A DNA stretch of 35,616 bases from Chryseobacterium sp. MYb7 (GCF_002979455.1 NZ_PCOU01000040.1:1-35616); one strand, 5' to 3'; counted from the stretch's first letter, positions 1 through 8,661 are shown. The notes: a model not told the origin generated them from the sequence alone. Program-made: numbers and translations.

Positions 1-226
1 CTGGATCGGATTCAATTATTTAGCTTTTATTGTTATTGCTTGTAAAAAATTCATAAAAAGAAAGTCAAGATGAGTTCAATAAAAAAAAACAATGTTTAAC
101 AACTTTTTAACCTAAGACTCATTTTTTTGGATTTAATTTTCCAAAAATTAAAAAAAATATTAAAGGATTGTGAATTTAAGTTTGGATATTTAAAAATTTA
201 TTCAAAAACAAATCAAATATTTATTG

Positions 227-234
227 TATCTTTG
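227..234 (+). promoter_or_regulatory. Bacteroidetes-type -7 promoter box
   Basis: The sequence TATCTTTG matches the Bacteroidetes -7 consensus TAnnTTTG and lies 20 bases before the helicase ATG at 255, giving a very short leader. No convincing -33 TTTG is seen at normal spacing. The 1-226 stretch upstream is very AT-rich, and I see no gene in it. Confidence 0.6.
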
Positions 235-254
235 CAGAAATTTTAAAATAGTTA

Positions 255-1958
255 ATGAATTTATTTACGGAAACCAATTTAAGTCCTGATATTCTTAAGG
301 CAATTGGCGAACTGGGCTACGAAAGCCCAACAGAAATCCAAAAACAGACTATCCCTTTTATTCTTTCAGATATTCGCGACTTGATCGCACTTGCGCAGAC
401 AGGGACAGGCAAAACAGCAGCGTTTTCGCTTCCGATTTTGGATATGATTGACGATACGAGTCGCAAAATCCAATTATTGGTGCTTTGTCCGACACGGGAA
501 TTATGTCTTCAGATTTCGAAGGACATAAAGAATTACTCTAAGTATATGAAAGACATCAAAACTACTGCGGTTTATGGTGGAAGTAGTATTGTAGAGCAGA
601 TGAGATCTTTGAAGGATAAACCACAGATTATTGTGGGAACTCCAGGTAGAGTAATTGATCTTATCAACAGAAAAGCATTAGACTTTTCTGCTATTCATTG
701 GTTAGTATTAGACGAAGCTGATGAAATGCTTTCAATGGGATTCAAAGATGAATTAGAAACCATTCTAAGCGAAACTCCGGAAACTAAACAAACTTTCTTA
801 TTCTCTGCAACGATGAATAAAGAAGTGGAAAGAATTTCCAAAAATTACCTTACAAAGCCACACCGTATTTCAGTAGGTTCTATCAACGAAGTGAAGAAGA
901 ACATTGCTCACGAATACTATGTAGTTGGGTACCGCCAGAAAAAAGAGGCATTGAAGAGATTAATCGATGCAAATCCTAATCAGTATTCTATTATCTTCTG
1001 TAGAACGAGAATGGAAACTCAGGAAGTTGCTGATTTCCTGATGCAGAACGGATATGCTGCTGATGCTCTTCACGGTGATCTTTCTCAGGCGCAGAGAGAT
1101 ACGGTAATGAAGAAATTCAGATTGAAAAACATTGATATTCTTGTAGCGACAGACGTTGCAGCAAGAGGATTGGATGTAAACTCTCTGACTCACGTTATTC
1201 ACTTCTCTTTACCAGATGATCCTGAAGTATTTGTTCACAGAAGTGGAAGAACAGGTAGAGCTGGAAAAGATGGTATTTCTATGGCTTTGATTAAGCCTGA
1301 AGAAAGCAGAAAGCTAAAGCAGATTAAATCTACAACAAAAATTGAAATTAACGAAAAATTCATTCCTACAGGTGAAGATATTATCAAAGCTCAGGTAGGA
1401 GGTGTATTCGAAAAATTATTGACGGAGCACGAAGATCTTTTCGAGTTTGATGATAGCTTAATTCCTGATCTAAGCAAATTTACCAAAGAAGAATTGGTGC
1501 ACCAGTTGCTTCAGTTCCAATTGAAAGACCTTGCTCTTTATTATAAAGATAAGCATGATCTTACTGACATGAAACTGAGCAGTAGAGATGATGATTACTC
1601 CAGAAGAGATCGTGGACGTGATAGAGACAGCAGAGATCGCGGACGTGACAGAGACAGAGGAGATCGTGGAAGAGACAGAGATCGCGGAGGAAAACCAAGA
1701 AGAAAAGATGAAAACATGGTAAGATTCTTCTTTAATCTTGGAAAAAAAGACCAATTGAAGAAGCTTGATGTTTTGGATATTATCAATAAAGCAACTGCTG
1801 GCGGAAAAAGCAAGAAAAGAGCTGAAATTGGTGATATTGAAATTCTAGAAAAATTCTCTTTCTTCGAAGTTGAAAAATCGTTTAAAGACAATGTCTTAAG
1901 CAGTATTCAATCAATGAAATTTAAAGGAAAAGATATGAGAGCTGAAGTAGCTAACTAA
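255..1958 (+). CDS. DEAD-box RNA helicase with DbpA-type RNA-binding domain
   Basis: ATP-dependent RNA helicase of the DeaD/CsdA/DbpA group, 567 residues, expected in the cytoplasm on rRNA or structured mRNA. Motif I AQTGTGKT is at 47-54, PTREL follows near 79-83, DEAD is at 153-156, SAT at 184-186, and the C-terminal RecA domain carries HRSGRTGRAG. After it comes a low-complexity Arg-Asp-rich linker (about 448-485), then a compact domain (488-567, starting MVRFFFNLG) that resembles the DbpA RNA-binding domain. By family knowledge that domain directs binding to rRNA. The gene is monocistronic, with its own -7 box upstream and a perfect-palindrome terminator downstream. Which of csdA, deaD or dbpA it corresponds to cannot be decided here. 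The family assignment is secure. Confidence 0.95.
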   Translation: MNLFTETNLSPDILKAIGELGYESPTEIQKQTIPFILSDIRDLIALAQTGTGKTAAFSLPILDMIDDTSRKIQLLVLCPTRELCLQISKDIKNYSKYMKDIKTTAVYGGSSIVEQMRSLKDKPQIIVGTPGRVIDLINRKALDFSAIHWLVLDEADEMLSMGFKDELETILSETPETKQTFLFSATMNKEVERISKNYLTKPHRISVGSINEVKKNIAHEYYVVGYRQKKEALKRLIDANPNQYSIIFCRTRMETQEVADFLMQNGYAADALHGDLSQAQRDTVMKKFRLKNIDILVATDVAARGLDVNSLTHVIHFSLPDDPEVFVHRSGRTGRAGKDGISMALIKPEESRKLKQIKSTTKIEINEKFIPTGEDIIKAQVGGVFEKLLTEHEDLFEFDDSLIPDLSKFTKEELVHQLLQFQLKDLALYYKDKHDLTDMKLSSRDDDYSRRDRGRDRDSRDRGRDRDRGDRGRDRDRGGKPRRKDENMVRFFFNLGKKDQLKKLDVLDIINKATAGGKSKKRAEIGDIEILEKFSFFEVEKSFKDNVLSSIQSMKFKGKDMRAEVAN

Positions 1959-1976
1959 TCTCTTCTTATACCATAC

Positions 1977-2003
1977 AAAACCGGCATTAATGCCGGTTTT
2001 TTT
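1977..2003 (+). terminator. Rho-independent terminator after the helicase gene
   Basis: The perfect palindrome CCGGCATTAATGCCGG (1981-1996) is flanked by AAAA on the left and a run of seven T on the right. It starts 18 bases after the helicase stop codon. The A and T flanks mean it could work in both directions. Confidence 0.9.
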
Positions 2004-2052
2004 ATTTGATAATCAGTATGTAAGCGAATGTTAACAAAACTTAATGTTATAT

Positions 2053-2068
2053 AGTTTCACGTGCAATC
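2053..2068. promoter_or_regulatory. Possible parS-like sequence (weak)
   Basis: AGTTTCACGTGCAATC matches 12 of 16 positions of the bacterial parS consensus TGTTTCACGTGAAACA, including the central GTTTCACGTG. It is intergenic, upstream of the DUF47 gene, and parAB lie in the same window 18 kb away. The outer right half is poor, so this is only a candidate. Confidence 0.25.
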
Positions 2069-2109
2069 CTTTTTTAGGAAATTTGCACACGAATTATAAA
2101 TACTAAAAA

Positions 2110-2748
2110 ATGGGAATTGGTAATATTTTCCACGCTTTTCAACCCAAAGATAAAATCTTCTTTGTACTTTTCGAAAAGGTAACTGAAAATCTAGTTGCAA
2201 TGTCAGAAGAATTCAACGCAGGAATCAAAGATTTCGATCTTAATGACGATTCTATGTTGAAAAAAATGAGCGACTTCGAACACAAGAATGATGAACTTAC
2301 TCACGAAATTTTCGTAGAATTAGGAAAAAACTTCATTACACCTTTTGACCGTGAAGATATCCACACATTGGCAACAGGACTAGATGATATTGCTGACTAT
2401 ATCTACGCTTCCACAAAATATATTTTCCTTTACAAATCACCTGAGATGAAGGCTTATTCAGACTTCTCTTTATTGATCCACAAAGCATGTCTTGAAATTC
2501 AGAATGCTATGAAAAACCTTAAAGGGTTCAAAAATATGGAACAGGTGAAAGAAGCTTGTATTAAGGTGAACTCTATTGAGAATATTGCTGACGATTTGCT
2601 TTCCAATTCAATGGTAGAATTATTTGAAACCAATGATGCGATCAACATTATTAAAGTTTCATCTGTATTGAACTACCTTGAAATTGTAACAGACAAAGCA
2701 GAAGATGTTGCCAATACAATTGAGAACATCATGATTAAATACGCCTAA
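2110..2748 (+). CDS. DUF47/PhoU-like phosphate transport accessory protein
   Basis: A 212-residue, largely helical, acidic protein of the DUF47 (PhoU-like, formerly TIGR00153) family. It has PhoU-type helical signatures such as DREDIHTLATGLDDIADYIY at about 78-97. Members sit next to PiT phosphate permeases and are thought to modulate them, as PhoU does for Pst. Here the pit gene begins 13 bases downstream, so the two are almost certainly co-transcribed. The length is normal for the family (about 210). A one-mismatch -7 box, GAAATTTG, lies at 2078-2085. Confidence 0.92.
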   Translation: MGIGNIFHAFQPKDKIFFVLFEKVTENLVAMSEEFNAGIKDFDLNDDSMLKKMSDFEHKNDELTHEIFVELGKNFITPFDREDIHTLATGLDDIADYIYASTKYIFLYKSPEMKAYSDFSLLIHKACLEIQNAMKNLKGFKNMEQVKEACIKVNSIENIADDLLSNSMVELFETNDAINIIKVSSVLNYLEIVTDKAEDVANTIENIMIKYA

Positions 2749-2761
2749 TACATAGCAAAAA

Positions 2762-3904
2762 ATGGAATTTCCGATTTTACTTATAGTTATTATTGCGCTG
2801 GCTCTGATCTTCGATTATATCAATGGTTTCCATGATGCTGCCAACTCAATTGCAACTATAGTTTCTACAAAAGTTTTAACTCCATTCCAGGCTGTACTTT
2901 GGGCGGCGCTTTGGAACTTTGCAGCTTTCTTTATTGCTGCTTACATCATTGGAGAATTCAAAATTGGTAATACAATTGCCAAAACAGTTAACGAGAATTT
3001 TATCACTCTTGAAGTTATATTTTCCGGCCTTATCGCTGCCATTGCATGGAATCTTTTGACATGGTGGTTCGGGATCCCTTCATCATCATCACATACGCTG
3101 ATTGGAGGTTTCTTAGGAGCAGCTCTTATGCATGCTTTCATGATGGATTATCATGCTGTGGCTGCAGCTCAGCCAGAGCTTGGGATGTGGGAAACCACTA
3201 AAGAAGCTTTCAGCCAGGTAACTCATCAGGGGGTGGTAAAGTTTGATAAAGTTATTCCTATCTTCCTGTTCATCTTCATGGCACCGATTATAGGGATGAT
3301 TATCTCCATCATTATCACATTGATTATTGTACATCTTTATAAAAAATCAAATCCACACAAAGCAGACAAATCTTTCAAAAGATTGCAGCTGGCTTCATCT
3401 GCACTGTTCAGCTTAGGGCACGGTTTGAATGATGCTCAGAAAGTAATGGGTATCATTGGAGCAGCGGTAATTTATTATCACGTTAATATGCTTCAGGATG
3501 CGCAGTATTTGAATATTCCTTCTGCAGGACGTTTTGATTATTTTGCACAGCACTATATCTGGGTTCCTTTAGTATCATTTATTGCCATTGCTTTAGGTAC
3601 AATGAGCGGTGGTTGGAAGATCATCAAAACAATGGGAACGAAGATTACGAAAGTAACTTCATTAGAAGGAGTAAGTGCAGAAACTGCAGGTGCTATTACC
3701 TTATTCATCACAGACCACTTTGGTATTCCTGTATCTACTACCCATACGATTACAGGTTCTATCATCGGGGTGGGATTAACGAAAAGAATTTCAGCAGTAA
3801 GATGGGGGATCACAGTGAGCTTACTTTGGGCTTGGGTTCTAACCATTCCAATCTCTGCAATAGTAGCAGCAATTACCTATCTTGTAGTAACCTTCGTTTT
3901 CTAA
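2762..3904 (+). CDS. PiT-family inorganic phosphate transporter
   Basis: Low-affinity inorganic phosphate permease of the inner membrane (PiT, TC 2.A.20), 380 residues with about ten hydrophobic segments. The two PiT signature repeats are visible: an N-terminal GFHDAANSIAT segment near residues 22-32 and a C-terminal GHGLNDAQKVMG segment near 220. Both hold the conserved Asn-Asp or Asp-Ala pair of the family's inverted repeat. The gene follows the DUF47 regulator by 13 bases in one operon and ends in a hairpin terminator. The family is sure. The transported cation (H+ or Na+) cannot be read from the sequence. Confidence 0.95.
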   Translation: MEFPILLIVIIALALIFDYINGFHDAANSIATIVSTKVLTPFQAVLWAALWNFAAFFIAAYIIGEFKIGNTIAKTVNENFITLEVIFSGLIAAIAWNLLTWWFGIPSSSSHTLIGGFLGAALMHAFMMDYHAVAAAQPELGMWETTKEAFSQVTHQGVVKFDKVIPIFLFIFMAPIIGMIISIIITLIIVHLYKKSNPHKADKSFKRLQLASSALFSLGHGLNDAQKVMGIIGAAVIYYHVNMLQDAQYLNIPSAGRFDYFAQHYIWVPLVSFIAIALGTMSGGWKIIKTMGTKITKVTSLEGVSAETAGAITLFITDHFGIPVSTTHTITGSIIGVGLTKRISAVRWGITVSLLWAWVLTIPISAIVAAITYLVVTFVF

Positions 3905-3928
3905 AAAAACAAATCATATATTTATATA

Positions 3929-3956
3929 AACTTTGTCCGTTTGGGCAAAGTTTTTT
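3929..3956 (+). terminator. Terminator after the phosphate transporter
   Basis: A ten-pair stem (AACTTTGTCC with GGGCAAAGTT, one G-T pair, loop GTTT) is followed by six T. Its T run overlaps the -33 TTTG of the next promoter, so terminator and promoter are interlocked. Confidence 0.85.
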
Positions 3957-3988
3957 GTTTTATAAAGCCTTGAAAAATTGTATTTTTG
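3954..3988 (+). promoter_or_regulatory. Promoter of the polyprenyl synthase gene
   Basis: TTTG (3954-3957) and TATTTTTG (3981-3988) are separated by 23 bases, matching the Bacteroidetes -33/-7 arrangement. The ATG follows at 4007, so the leader is only about 10-15 bases. Confidence 0.65.
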
Positions 3989-4006
3989 TTCAAATTATAA
4001 GATTTT

Positions 4007-4978
4007 ATGGAATTTTTAGACAGATACCAGCAGATTGTTGCAGATGCCATCACTAAATATACTTTTAAAGATAAACCTTCGGAGCTTTATGATCCGATGA
4101 ATTATATTATTTCCCATGGTGGAAAACGTCTTCGTCCTATCATGGTGCTTATGGCATGCGAAATGTTTGGAGGAGATCTTAAGCAAGCTATCAAACCGGC
4201 ATTGGCTATCGAATTTTTCCATAATTTCACCCTGATCCATGATGATATTATGGATGAGGCGCCGCTAAGAAGAAATAAGCCTACCATTCATACGTTGCAC
4301 GGTCTTAACGTAGGTATTCTTTCCGGAGATGGACTGATGTTGAAAGCCTATAAGTTTTTTGAAGATCTTGAGCCTGAAATTTTCAAAGCATGTATCAGAA
4401 TATTTACCCATACCGGACTTCTGTTATGTGAAGGACAGCAGTATGATATCAATTTTGAAACTCAGAAGGATGTTACTTTTGATGATTATATCAGAATGAT
4501 TACTTATAAAACCGGAGTTTTGAGTGCTTCCTCTTTTGAAATCGGGGCTTTGATTGCAAGAGCTGATTTTAAAGATGCAAAAGCCATTTTCAATTTCGGA
4601 AAACATATTGGAATTGCATTCCAGATTATGGATGATTATCTTGATGTATTCGGAGATCAGGCGCAGTTTGGAAAAAAACATGCCGGAGATATTTACGAAA
4701 ACAAGAAAACCGTTCTGTATCTGTTAGCAAGAGAACATGCAACAGATGAAGAAAGAAAAGAACTGGATTACTGGTATTCTAAAAAGACTGAAAATGTTGA
4801 CAAAGTATACGGCGTAGAAAAGATTTTCAGAAGAACAAAAGTGGATGAAAAAGCATTACGTTTGATTGAAAAACATAATGAAATCGGACAAAGCTATCTT
4901 CAGAAAATAGACGTTCCGGAAGAAAAGAAAAAACCATTTATCGAACTGGCAAATTATTTGTTGAGAAGAGAAAGTTAA
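4007..4978 (+). CDS. Polyprenyl (isoprenyl) diphosphate synthase
   Basis: Trans-isoprenyl diphosphate synthase of 323 residues. It condenses isopentenyl diphosphate onto an allylic diphosphate, supplying menaquinone side-chain or other isoprenoid precursors. Both Asp-rich motifs are present: DDIMD at 79-83, followed by the RR of the first motif, and DDYLD at 209-213. The GGKRLRP motif lies near 38-44. Residues before the first Asp motif include FHNF, with no bulky Tyr/Phe pair that would clearly limit the product to C15, so a medium- or long-chain product is plausible. The gene has its own promoter. It is followed by a palindromic spacer and then the GSCFA gene. Product chain length is not determinable here. 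Confidence 0.93.
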   Translation: MEFLDRYQQIVADAITKYTFKDKPSELYDPMNYIISHGGKRLRPIMVLMACEMFGGDLKQAIKPALAIEFFHNFTLIHDDIMDEAPLRRNKPTIHTLHGLNVGILSGDGLMLKAYKFFEDLEPEIFKACIRIFTHTGLLLCEGQQYDINFETQKDVTFDDYIRMITYKTGVLSASSFEIGALIARADFKDAKAIFNFGKHIGIAFQIMDDYLDVFGDQAQFGKKHAGDIYENKKTVLYLLAREHATDEERKELDYWYSKKTENVDKVYGVEKIFRRTKVDEKALRLIEKHNEIGQSYLQKIDVPEEKKKPFIELANYLLRRES

Positions 4979-4986
4979 TATAGGTA

Positions 4987-5034
4987 GCAGAGGGTAGGTG
5001 GCAGGCAGCAATTTACCTGCAACCTATTCTCTGC
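4987..5034. repeat. Intergenic imperfect inverted repeat
   Basis: Two 19-base arms (4987-5005 and 5016-5034) match as inverted copies at 16 of 19 positions, with a 10-base loop. The element fills the gap between the polyprenyl synthase and GSCFA genes, so RNA from this region should fold into a hairpin. Words such as GTAGGTGGCAGG and CCTGCAACCT give it the look of a REP-like element. There is no T-tract, so a terminator role is unlikely. Confidence 0.55.
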
Positions 5035-5051
5035 AATCTAATCCCTATACA

Positions 5052-6002
5052 ATGAAATTCAGAACAGAAGTTGATATTCCCGCATCAGAAAAGAAGATTG
5101 AGATTGAAGATAAAATATTTTCAATAGGATCATGTTTTGCCTCTGAGATGACAGATTTACTGCAAGACGGACAACTTCAGACCCTTAATAACCCTTTTGG
5201 GACTATTTTTAACCCTTTTTCCATCAATTATGCGATAAACAGATTACATGATTCTGCATTTTATGAGGAAGAGGAACTAATCACTTACAACGAAGAATAT
5301 ATTTCTCTGGATCACCACACCAGTTTTGATACCCGATATATTCATCAGACCTTAGATAAGATTAATGGAGCTATTGAAGCCGGAAATGCCTTTCTTCAGG
5401 AAGCTGACTGGATCATTATCACCTACGGATCCTCATTTATATATGAATTCCTTCCCAAGAAAAAACTGGTGGCCAACTGCCATAAAATTCCGCAGAAGTT
5501 TTTTGAGAAAAGACTGCTTTCCCATCAGGAATTAACGAGCTCAATTTACCAGACTATTCTGGATCTTAAAGATATTTGTAAAGAAGGAGTACAGATTCTG
5601 TTTACCGTATCACCTGTAAGGCATACAAAGGATGGAATGGTAGAAAATCAGTTAAGCAAATCTAAGCTGATTACGGCAATTCATGAGTCTATTTCCATGT
5701 TTGAAGACTGCCATTATCTGCCTGTTTATGAAATTTTGATGGATGATCTTCGGGATTACCGTTTTTACAAAGAAGATATGATTCATCCCAGCACGCAGGC
5801 GGTCAATTATATTTTTGAGAAGTTTGGAAAGTCTTATTTTTCAGAAGAAACCCAGGATTTTATCAAAGAAAATTTTAAGATTGTTAAAGCTCTGGAACAT
5901 AAGACCAGTGATAAGAAAGATCCGAAATTTATAGAATTCAGAGAAAAGCTGGATCAAAGAATTGAAGTGCAGCGTAAAAAGGTAAAACATAAAATATTTT
6001 AA
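5052..6002 (+). CDS. GSCFA domain protein
   Basis: A 316-residue GSCFA-domain protein, named for the motif seen here as IGSCFASEM near residues 26-34. The family is related to SGNH/GDSL hydrolases and is sometimes linked to cell-surface carbohydrate modification, but its biochemical role is not established. Later HPS residues (IHPSTQAVNYI, near 242) fit the SGNH-type catalytic His block. I chose the ATG at 5052. The longer reading from 4998 would be translated from the palindromic repeat. It is followed with no spacing by the DUF4269 remnant, whose ATG is at 6003. Confidence 0.85.
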   Translation: MKFRTEVDIPASEKKIEIEDKIFSIGSCFASEMTDLLQDGQLQTLNNPFGTIFNPFSINYAINRLHDSAFYEEEELITYNEEYISLDHHTSFDTRYIHQTLDKINGAIEAGNAFLQEADWIIITYGSSFIYEFLPKKKLVANCHKIPQKFFEKRLLSHQELTSSIYQTILDLKDICKEGVQILFTVSPVRHTKDGMVENQLSKSKLITAIHESISMFEDCHYLPVYEILMDDLRDYRFYKEDMIHPSTQAVNYIFEKFGKSYFSEETQDFIKENFKIVKALEHKTSDKKDPKFIEFREKLDQRIEVQRKKVKHKIF

Positions 6003-6524
6003 ATGATCGATTTTACTGAGATTGATTATCTGAAGAACGGAAATGAAAGACAGAAAAAGGCTTACGAAATTCTGACAAAATATCGCATTTTGGAGAAAAT
6101 GAAGGACTATTCTCCCATTTTAGCAGGAACTGTTCCTATAGAAATTGACATCAAAGGAAGCGATCTGGATATTATTTTCGAAGTAGATTTAAAATATAAA
6201 CAAGATTTTTTGGATGACTTACTATTTTGTTAGCTCATTTCTAACGATGTAGAAGCAGAATATCCCATTGTAAACGGTGAAAAGTGTATTACCTTAAACT
6301 TTATGCTGGAAGGCTTTCCTATCGAAATTTTTGGACAGAATAAGCCCACAACACAGCAGAACGCCTATCTTCATATGGTTGCTGAATACAAAATATTGCA
6401 GGAAAAAGGAGAAAAATTTAAACAAAAAATAATAGAACTTAAAAAACAGGGAATAAAGACAGAACCCGCTTTCGGAATGTTGCTGGGACTTGAAAATCCT
6501 TACGAAGATCTATTGAAATTTTAA
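6003..6524 (+). pseudogene. DUF4269 protein gene interrupted by an in-frame TAG
   Basis: Both halves of a DUF4269 protein lie in one frame. The first (6003-6230, 76 codons) contains GTVPIEIDIKGSDLDIIFE. The second (6234-6521) contains GFPIEIFGQNKPTTQQNAYLHM and KTEPAFGMLLGL. They are separated by a single amber codon at 6231-6233. Read through, the product would be about 173 residues, the usual family size, so no bases appear to be gained or lost. The family is uncharacterised but carries nucleotidyltransferase-like IDI.SDLD residues. A downstream ATG at 6303 could restart translation. This could be a real nonsense mutation or a single-base sequencing error. Confidence 0.75.
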
Positions 6525-6529
6525 ATAAA

Positions 6530-7291
6530 ATGATTGATACACATACACATCTGTACGCAGAAGAATTTGATGAAGACAGAAAAGAAGCTATTCAGAGAGC
6601 TTTAGATAAAGGAATTACTGAATTCTATCTTCCCGCCATCGATTCAGAATCTCATGAGAAAATGCTGCAGCTGGAAACAGAATATCCGGGACAGATTTTT
6701 TCAATGATGGGATTGCACCCTTGTTATGTAAAACCAGAATCTTGGGAAAAAGAACTTGAAATTGTAAAAAATTACCTTGATCAAAGACACTTTCCTGCAA
6801 TAGGAGAGATCGGAATTGATTTGTATTGGGATAAGACAACACTTGATATTCAAGTGAAAGCTTTTGAACAACAGATTGACTGGGCGATAGAAAAAGACCT
6901 TCCGATCGTAATCCATACAAGAGAAAGCTTTGATGAAACATTCGAGGTATTGGAAAGAAAAAAACATCCGAAACTAAGAGGAATCTTCCATTGTTTTTCC
7001 GGAAACCTGGAACAGGCACAGCATGCTATCGACCTTAATTTTATTCTAGGAATCGGTGGAGTAGTAACCTTTAAAAATGGGAAAATAGATCAGTTTCTGA
7101 ACGAGATTCCTTTGGATAAAATTGTTCTGGAAACAGATTCTCCTTATTTAGCTCCGGTTCCCCACAGAGGGAAAAGAAATGAAAGCTCATATCTTGATCT
7201 CATAGCCGGAAAGCTTGTGAATATCTATGGAAAAGATTTTTCTGAGATAGACCGAATTACAACAGAAAATGCAAAGAATCTTTTTAGGTAA
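6530..7291 (+). CDS. TatD-family metal-dependent deoxyribonuclease
   Basis: A 253-residue TIM-barrel metal hydrolase of the TatD family (3'-5' exonuclease or DNase activity in characterised members). The metal ligands are visible in order: HTH at residues 5-7, the Glu of IGEIGID near 92, the His of VIHTRE near 127, the His of GIFHCFSG near 152, and the Asp of LETDSPYLAP near 202. Length is normal. The gene starts five bases after the DUF4269 reading frame ends, so it was probably in that operon. A strong bidirectional terminator separates it from the converging helicase gene. Confidence 0.93.
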   Translation: MIDTHTHLYAEEFDEDRKEAIQRALDKGITEFYLPAIDSESHEKMLQLETEYPGQIFSMMGLHPCYVKPESWEKELEIVKNYLDQRHFPAIGEIGIDLYWDKTTLDIQVKAFEQQIDWAIEKDLPIVIHTRESFDETFEVLERKKHPKLRGIFHCFSGNLEQAQHAIDLNFILGIGGVVTFKNGKIDQFLNEIPLDKIVLETDSPYLAPVPHRGKRNESSYLDLIAGKLVNIYGKDFSEIDRITTENAKNLFR

Positions 7292-7311
7292 TAAAACTTT
7301 AATTTTAAAAT

Positions 7312-7358
7312 AAAAAAACAAACCCCTTTCCAACATTTGAAAAGGGGTTTGTTTTTTT
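7312..7358. terminator. Bidirectional terminator between convergent genes
   Basis: AAACAAACCCCTTT (from 7316) pairs perfectly with AAAGGGGTTTGTTT (to about 7354) around a short loop. It is flanked by an A run on the left and a T run on the right. It can stop tatD on the plus strand and the RhlE-type helicase on the minus strand. The helicase stop codon overlaps its edge. Confidence 0.9.
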
Positions 7359-8661
7359 ATTTCTTTCTTGTGAAGTTCTTATTTTTAGGCTTTTTAAATC
7401 CTACCGAAGCGCCCGCAGAAGTTTTTTTACGGTTGTTATTCGGCCTTGAGTTATTATTGCTGCCTGTTTTAGGTTTCTCACCACCTGCATTAAAAGGTTT
7501 GTTATTAGAATCCCTTTTCTGAGCAACAAGATTGTCCGTGTGGAAAGGATGCTCTTTGATAACATCTATTTTCTTCCCGATCAGTTTTTCCGTATTCTTT
7601 AGGTTTAAAAGATCGAGTCCGTCAACAAAAGAGATAGAATTACCTTCAGCTCCGGCTCTTCCTGTTCTTCCGATTCTGTGTACATACGTTTCAGAAACAT
7701 CGGAAAGCTCAAAATTGATCACAAATTTTAGTTCATCAATGTCAATTCCTCGTGCTGCAATATCTGTGGCAACAAGAATTCTTGTTTTTCCAGACTTGAA
7801 ATTATTCAAAGCATTTTGTCTCGCATTCTGAGATTTATTACCGTGAATAGCTTCTGCAGAAATATTGTCTTTCTGAAGTTTTCTGGCAATTTTATCAGCA
7901 CCATGTTTCGTCCTTGAAAATACCAGTACCGAATCTGAAATATCATTTTCAAGAATGTGGGTCAACAGATCCAGTTTATTTTCTTTTTCAACAAAATAAA
8001 CGGATTGTTTGATGGTATCTGCGGTAGAAGAAACAGGAGTTACCTCTACTTTTACAGGGTTATTAAGGATAGAGTTAGCCAGCTTTTGAATTTCGGTTGG
8101 CATTGTTGCTGAGAAAAATAAAGTCTGTCTTCTCTGGGGTAAAAGTTTAATGATTCTTTTTACATCATGTACAAAGCCCATATCCAGCATTCTGTCTGCC
8201 TCATCAAGAACAAAGATCTCAAGATTTTTCAGGCTGATGATTCCCTGTGCGATAAAGTCAAGAAGTCTTCCCGGTGTTGCTACCAGAATATCAACTCCTT
8301 TTCTCAAAGCAGCTTCCTGGTTTCCTTGTTTTACGCCTCCGAAAATAACAAGCTGTTTTAATGGAAGATATTTACCGTAGGCATTAATATTTTCCTCAAT
8401 CTGAATAGCCAGTTCTCTGGTTGGAGTAAGGATTAACGCTTTTATATGTTTATTGGGAATTTTATTTTTGGATAAATTCTGTAGAATAGGGATGGAAAAA
8501 GCAGCAGTCTTTCCTGTTCCTGTCTGCGCACAACCTAAAAAGTCTCTGCCTTCCAGAATATCAGGAATAGATCTTTCCTGGATAGGAGTAGGAGTCGTAT
8601 ATCCCTGCTCCTGGATTGCTTTTGCAATAGGTTCTATTAAGTTTAAGTCTGTAAAATTCAA
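7357..8661 (-). CDS. DEAD-box RNA helicase, RhlE type
   Basis: A 434-residue ATP-dependent RNA helicase. Motif I AQTGTGKT is at 45-52, PTRELA near 80-85, DEAD at 153-156, SAT follows, and HRIGRTGRAG lies in the second RecA domain. A basic Asn/Lys-rich tail from about 370 probably binds RNA without specificity. The start is unusual: no ATG exists upstream and an in-frame stop lies 36 bases back. The TTG at 8659-8661 is the only reasonable initiator and gives an N-terminus (MNFTDLNL) like other RhlE proteins. The -7 box TACCTTTG lies about 60 bases upstream. By family knowledge it acts in ribosome assembly or RNA decay. The exact role is inferred. Confidence 0.93.
   Translation of the reverse strand: MNFTDLNLIEPIAKAIQEQGYTTPTPIQERSIPDILEGRDFLGCAQTGTGKTAAFSIPILQNLSKNKIPNKHIKALILTPTRELAIQIEENINAYGKYLPLKQLVIFGGVKQGNQEAALRKGVDILVATPGRLLDFIAQGIISLKNLEIFVLDEADRMLDMGFVHDVKRIIKLLPQRRQTLFFSATMPTEIQKLANSILNNPVKVEVTPVSSTADTIKQSVYFVEKENKLDLLTHILENDISDSVLVFSRTKHGADKIARKLQKDNISAEAIHGNKSQNARQNALNNFKSGKTRILVATDIAARGIDIDELKFVINFELSDVSETYVHRIGRTGRAGAEGNSISFVDGLDLLNLKNTEKLIGKKIDVIKEHPFHTDNLVAQKRDSNNKPFNAGGEKPKTGSNNNSRPNNNRKKTSAGASVGFKKPKNKNFTRKK

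Noticed and set aside
1470..1891. Two minus-strand frames of 94-98 codons inside the first helicase gene
   Set aside because: They are antisense to the Arg-Asp repeats and translate to Ser/Leu/Pro low-complexity sequence caused by the repeats.
3613..4056. A 147-codon plus-strand frame overlapping pit and the polyprenyl synthase gene
   Set aside because: It lies in another frame of the well-supported PiT gene and runs through the terminator and promoter. Its Cys/His/Tyr-rich translation looks non-biological.
7337..7522. A 61-codon plus-strand frame at the tatD-helicase junction
   Set aside because: It runs through the bidirectional terminator and is antisense to the helicase tail. Its low-complexity Leu/Phe sequence comes from AT-rich DNA.
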